The notes below the pieces were generated by a model that saw only the letters and a list, made by a program, of their open reading frames with translations, ran no database searches and had not been told where the DNA came from. Both the position numbers and the translations under genes were made by a program. DNA of 64,000 nt. Source: Variovorax sp. PCZ-1 (GTDB taxonomy: Bacteria > Pseudomonadota > Gammaproteobacteria > Burkholderiales > Burkholderiaceae_C). The first letter of the stretch is position 1. Every line of letters begins with the position of its first letter. Shown here piece after piece: positions 60,927 to 64,000 of this stretch. The stretch is taken from the NCBI RefSeq assembly GCF_018413605.1, contig NZ_JAHCDN010000001.1:434001-498000 (forward strand). The letters run 5' to 3'.

Positions 60927-60955
60927 ATTAATGTGACTCTGACCCCATTTAATTT
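60924..60955. repeat. Family C repeat, copy 2
   Basis: AAAATTAATGTGACTCTGAC, then CCCATTTAATTT. It supplies the last codon and the TAA stop of cydB (60949-60954). I recall this motif between genes in many proteobacteria. Confidence 0.7.
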
Positions 60956-61974
60956 CCGTAGCTCATTGCGCGCGTCTTGCCGGAGAAGATGCGGTAAACG
61001 ACCACGGTGTAAGCAATGATCATCGGCAGCACGATGAGTGCGCCGGCTAGGATGATCTTCATTGCCTCGGGTGAGGTTGCTGCTTGCCAAACCGTCATTT
61101 GGTCGATCACGAGGTAGGGGAAGAGGCTGTAAGCCAAACCATAAAAAGCGAGGATGAAGATGCCCACGGTGGATGCAAACGGCACCCAATCGCCATAGGC
61201 ATTGCCTTGCGCCAAGCGCGTGGGCAGGCGCGCGAGGCTGCGGTGAATGATGAAAAACAGCAAGCCTGTTGCCAGTGGCAAGGGCAGTAAGAGCACCAGA
61301 TAGGGCAGGGTGAACCATTTGGTGAAGATACGCTCGCTGATATAGGGCGTCGCTACAGAAATCGCTAGAACGCCCAAAGCAGTGAGCAGCAATGCCCCGC
61401 GCGCCCATTTCACTGCTTGCAGCTGCAAACTGCCTTCGGTTTTGAAGACGAGCCATGTCGCACCCAGGAGCGCATAGCCTGCGGCGAGGCACAGCGCAAT
61501 CAGCGCGGCAAACAGGTTGCCTTGCCAGCCACTTTGAAAGCCAATGATGTAGCTGCCCAGCATCCAGCCCTGAGAAAGTGCCGCGCCCAGCGAGCCTGCA
61601 TAAAACGCGCGATCCCACCAGGGGCGATAGGCCGCTGGCGCTTTCACGCGAAATTCAAACGCCACGCCGCGCAGAATCAGCGCAATCAGCATGAGGGCGA
61701 CTGGCAAATACAGCTCGCCCAAAATGATGCCATGCGCTGCTGGAAAACAGGTGAGCAAAATGCCCACGCCGAGCACGAGCCAAGTTTCATTCGCATCCCA
61801 AAAAGGCCCGATGCTGCTCACCATCATGTCTTTGTCTGCATGGTTTGCGCGGCGCAGCAAGATGCCCACACCCAGGTCATAGCCATCGAGCACCACATAA
61901 GCCAGCATCGCCAAGCCCATCACGATCAAAAAGATCACGGGCAACCAATCGTTGAAGGTGAGCAGTGGATTCAT
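60949..61974 (-). CDS. cydB: Cytochrome bd ubiquinol oxidase subunit II
   Basis: A 341-residue membrane subunit with about eight to nine segments. The N-terminal region (LDGYDLGVGILLRRANHADK, FWDANETWLVLGVG) is diagnostic. With CydA it forms a terminal oxidase of high oxygen affinity that resists nitric oxide. Its start overlaps the cydA stop by four bases. No cydX-type small gene follows; the next bases are family C and A repeats. The last codon and stop lie in a family C element. Confidence 0.96.
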   Translation of the reverse strand: MNPLLTFNDWLPVIFLIVMGLAMLAYVVLDGYDLGVGILLRRANHADKDMMVSSIGPFWDANETWLVLGVGILLTCFPAAHGIILGELYLPVALMLIALILRGVAFEFRVKAPAAYRPWWDRAFYAGSLGAALSQGWMLGSYIIGFQSGWQGNLFAALIALCLAAGYALLGATWLVFKTEGSLQLQAVKWARGALLLTALGVLAISVATPYISERIFTKWFTLPYLVLLLPLPLATGLLFFIIHRSLARLPTRLAQGNAYGDWVPFASTVGIFILAFYGLAYSLFPYLVIDQMTVWQAATSPEAMKIILAGALIVLPMIIAYTVVVYRIFSGKTRAMSYGN

Positions 61975-63335
61975 GCTGTGCTCCCAGCCAGTTGCGTTGA
62001 AGCTTTGGTTTCGCCTGAACCCGCTTTACGTGCGAGATAAAACAGCACAGAAATATAGGAGACCAAGAGCATCAAATAGACCACGATATACAAAGCCAGC
62101 GTGCCAGCGAGCATCGGTGTGGGAATGCTGGCAGCGGCTTGTTTGGTGGTGAGCACACCAGTGACCAGCCAAGGCTGGCGGCCAATTTCCGTCACATACC
62201 AGCCGGCGAGCGTCGCCACCCAACCGGAGAACGTCATACCAACCATGACTCGACCCAGCCAAGGCTTGATCTGCCCACCCTTGCGCTGCTGCCACACAGC
62301 GAGCCAGCCCACCGCAAGCATCAGCATGCCAGTGCCCACCATGACACGAAAGCCCCAAAAGACAGGAGCCACCGGGGGATGCACGCCTTTGAAATCATTC
62401 AGCCCCTTCACTTCGCCATCAAGCTCATGCGTCAAATACAGTGAGGCGAGTTTGGGAATGCTGATCTCGTATTTGTTTTCGCGTGCTTTCTCATCTGGAA
62501 TACCAAAGATCACAGCAGGCGCGCCGCGCTGTGTTTCCCAGATACCTTCCATGGCGGCTAATTTCGCAGGCTGATGTTTGAAAGTATTCAGGCCGTGCAA
62601 ATCACCGAGCACGATCTGCGCAGGCACGAGCACAGCTGCCATCACCACGCCCGTGCGCAGTGTTGCGAGCACGCTGGCAGCGCGGTCACCTCGCAGCCAG
62701 CGATACGCGCTGATACCTGTGAGCAGAAACGCCACTGTCACGAAGCAGGCCATCATCATGTGGCTCATGCGGTAGGGGAAGGAGGGATTGAAAATCACGG
62801 CCCACCAATCGGTCACATGCGCCACCATCAACCCGGCTTCGTTGGGGCGCATCTCAAAGCCCGCAGGCGTTTGCATCCACGAGTTGAGCGCAAGAATCCA
62901 GAAGGCGGAGAGGCTGGTGCCCAGCGCCACCAAGAGCGTCGCTACCGTGTGCCAACGATGCCCCACGCGTTGCAAACCAAACAGCATCACGCCAAGGAAA
63001 CTCGCCTCCAGAAAGAACGCCGTCATGACTTCATAAGCCAACAGCGGCCCCGCGATATTGCCCACGGTGTTCATAAAGCCCGGCCAGTTCGTGCCAAACT
63101 GAAAGCTCATCGTGATGCCGCTGACCACCCCGAGTGCAAAGGTAAGCGCAAACACTTTCACCCAGAAAAAGTAAGCATCCATCCACTTGGCATCTTGCGT
63201 GCGTGCGAAGCGCCATTTGAAAAACACCAAGACCCAAGCCAGCGCAATCGTGATCGTAGGAAAGAGGATGTGAAAGCTGATATTGGCCGCAAATTGAATG
63301 CGGTGCAAGATCAGGGGATCAAAGCTATCGCTCAT
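61971..63335 (-). CDS. cydA: Cytochrome bd ubiquinol oxidase subunit I
   Basis: A 454-residue haem-carrying subunit. The haem b595 ligand is the first His of LHRIQFAANISFHILF; Q-loop residues are in KHQPAKLAAMEGIWET, and GWYVTEIGRQPW lies near the C-terminus. The protein is some 70 residues shorter than E. coli CydA, which fits the short-Q-loop (S-type) subclass. AGGAGT precedes the ATG, 9 bases after gbsR, so the three genes form one operon. Confidence 0.96.
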   Translation of the reverse strand: MSDSFDPLILHRIQFAANISFHILFPTITIALAWVLVFFKWRFARTQDAKWMDAYFFWVKVFALTFALGVVSGITMSFQFGTNWPGFMNTVGNIAGPLLAYEVMTAFFLEASFLGVMLFGLQRVGHRWHTVATLLVALGTSLSAFWILALNSWMQTPAGFEMRPNEAGLMVAHVTDWWAVIFNPSFPYRMSHMMMACFVTVAFLLTGISAYRWLRGDRAASVLATLRTGVVMAAVLVPAQIVLGDLHGLNTFKHQPAKLAAMEGIWETQRGAPAVIFGIPDEKARENKYEISIPKLASLYLTHELDGEVKGLNDFKGVHPPVAPVFWGFRVMVGTGMLMLAVGWLAVWQQRKGGQIKPWLGRVMVGMTFSGWVATLAGWYVTEIGRQPWLVTGVLTTKQAAASIPTPMLAGTLALYIVVYLMLLVSYISVLFYLARKAGSGETKASTQLAGSTA

Positions 63336-63344
63336 GGCTTACTC

Positions 63345-63959
63345 CTAAAAAATTGGGGGGATGGTGTTGTCTGCTGCTGTCTCTTTCGCTGTTGTTGTCG
63401 TTGGTGTTTTGTCTTTGCTCTTGAAGAGCATCATGTCTTTGAGCTCAAGCAGCTTTTGCGCTGCAGCGCCCATCTTCATCAGCTGGCGAAGGGTCTGCTC
63501 ATCGAGGCGCTGAATGTCTGTGAACCAAGTCGTCACCAGCTCAATCAGCTCATGCATTTGCGCCATGCGCTTTTGCGCGTGCGCGTCTTGCGGGTTGGTG
63601 GGCGAAACGAGGAGTGAATCGCGCAGCATGGAAAGTGTGGGATCAATCTCGCGCTTTTTGCGCTCATCGGCCAGTGTGCGAAAAATCAGCCACACATCAT
63701 CAGGCGCGCTGAAATATTCGCGACGATCGCCCGGTAAATGCTGCAGCTTGGTCAGCCGCCAAGAATCCAGCTCCTTCAAACCCATGCTCACGTTTGAGCG
63801 CGAAAAATCCAGCGCTTCGGCGATTTCATCGGCGTTTAGTGGGCGCTCGCTCACAAACAACAGGGCATAAATCTGGCCGACCGTGCGGTTGATGCCCCAG
63901 CGGCTGCCCATTTCACCAAAATGGAGCACAAAACTTTGAGCCAGGGGGGTGAGGTTCAT
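63345..63959 (-). CDS. GbsR/MarR-family transcriptional regulator
   Basis: A 204-residue winged-helix regulator. GQIYALLFVSERPLNADEIA, then LDFSRSNVSMGLKEL and PGDRREYF, is the GbsR-type DNA-binding region (about residues 25-90); the C-terminus is helical with a Lys/Thr-rich tail. It is the first gene of an operon with cydAB and probably regulates it. A perfect 14+14 palindrome immediately upstream is the likely autoregulatory site. The inducing signal is unknown. Confidence 0.87.
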   Translation of the reverse strand: MNLTPLAQSFVLHFGEMGSRWGINRTVGQIYALLFVSERPLNADEIAEALDFSRSNVSMGLKELDSWRLTKLQHLPGDRREYFSAPDDVWLIFRTLADERKKREIDPTLSMLRDSLLVSPTNPQDAHAQKRMAQMHELIELVTTWFTDIQRLDEQTLRQLMKMGAAAQKLLELKDMMLFKSKDKTPTTTTAKETAADNTIPPIF

Positions 63960-63963
63960 GTGA

Positions 63964-63999
63964 TTCCTATAATTTCAAGAATTACTGAAATTATAGGAA
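63964..63999. promoter_or_regulatory. Perfect palindromic operator at the gbsR-cydAB promoter
   Basis: TTCCTATAATTTCA-N8-TGAAATTATAGGAA, with perfect 14-base arms. On the minus strand the distal arm contains TATAAT, a -10-like box, and the proximal arm contains the AGGA of the ribosome-binding site, ending 5 bases before the gbsR ATG. Binding would block both promoter and translation start. Any -35 box would lie beyond the window. Confidence 0.75.
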
Positions 64000-64000
64000 A

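Noticed and set aside
62574-63617. A 347-codon open frame on the plus strand
   Set aside because: It mirrors cydA and gbsR; its His/Arg/Gln-rich sequence has no recognisable domain and reflects antisense codon bias.
1-64000. tRNA, rRNA, CRISPR arrays, insertion sequences or prophage genes
   Set aside because: No tRNA-like arms, rRNA segments, regularly spaced direct repeats, transposase, integrase or phage structural genes were recognised by reading; small RNAs cannot be excluded without a covariance search.

Overview
The window looks like a chromosome segment from a betaproteobacterium of the order Burkholderiales, most likely the family Comamonadaceae or a close relative. This rests on gene content and order (smpB next to a divergent ratA-rnfH pair, pilT-pilU, a CobD/CbiB-family protein, argP-argO, gbsR-cydAB), a G+C content somewhat above half, and abundant short dispersed repeats of a kind I associate with that family. 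No rRNA, tRNA, CRISPR array, insertion sequence or prophage was seen. Coding density is high and no gene-free stretch exceeds 300 bases.

Layout. 1-4050: 3' end of a ligase-associated Lhr helicase, a secreted thermonuclease, and a two-gene unit (PlcP-like metallophosphoesterase plus family-4 glycosyltransferase) that resembles the phosphate-starvation lipid-remodelling pair PlcP-Agt and is preceded by a PHO-box-like series of 7-mers. 4060-14776: housekeeping and accessory genes (quinone reductase, EamA exporter, gamma-glutamyltransferase-like enzyme with a divergent XRE regulator, orn, M48 peptidase, phhB, rsgA, CbiB-like protein, Lrp regulator with a divergent aminotransferase). 14835-18475: azlCD and the peroxide-defence genes ahpC and ahpF. 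18518-34913: a large catabolic island read as quinate/shikimate uptake and conversion to protocatechuate. It holds aroE, two near-duplicate ABC binding proteins flanking a PcaR-type IclR regulator, livHMGF, a 3-dehydroshikimate dehydratase split into separate VOC and TIM-barrel genes, a DapA-family lyase, a TRAP transporter, a Gfo/Idh oxidoreductase, aroQ, and a divergent AroE-like gene. 34942-50104: small membrane and housekeeping genes (DUF962, YqhA, AIM24-like, hydrolases, smpB, ratA-rnfH, tag, argP-argO, dprA, LysM protein, def-fmt, a second azlCD, a GlxR-type reductase). 50126-57412: pilU, pilT, yggS, dadA, and a 7TM-DISM protein with a degenerate GGDEF domain behind a DUF599 gene. 57500-64000: flavodoxin-like protein, two pirins with a divergent LysR regulator, and gbsR-cydA-cydB with a perfect palindromic operator at the window's right edge.

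The most unusual feature is a family of about 15 copies of a 45-65 bp repeat (family A, core GCGCAG...GCCGGC). It lies both between genes and inside at least seven coding sequences (livM, dprA, fmt, azlC, glxR-like, yggS, pirin). Every internal copy keeps the reading frame and recurrently uses the same two stop-free frames, so unrelated proteins carry related repeat-encoded peptides. Two further repeat types occur: three copies of a roughly 100 bp GCAAAA-rich long hairpin (family B) and two copies of a roughly 30 bp element (family C). Repeats supply the stop codons of the dehydratase gene and of cydB.

All functional calls come from reading translated sequence and recalled family knowledge. 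No database search was possible.
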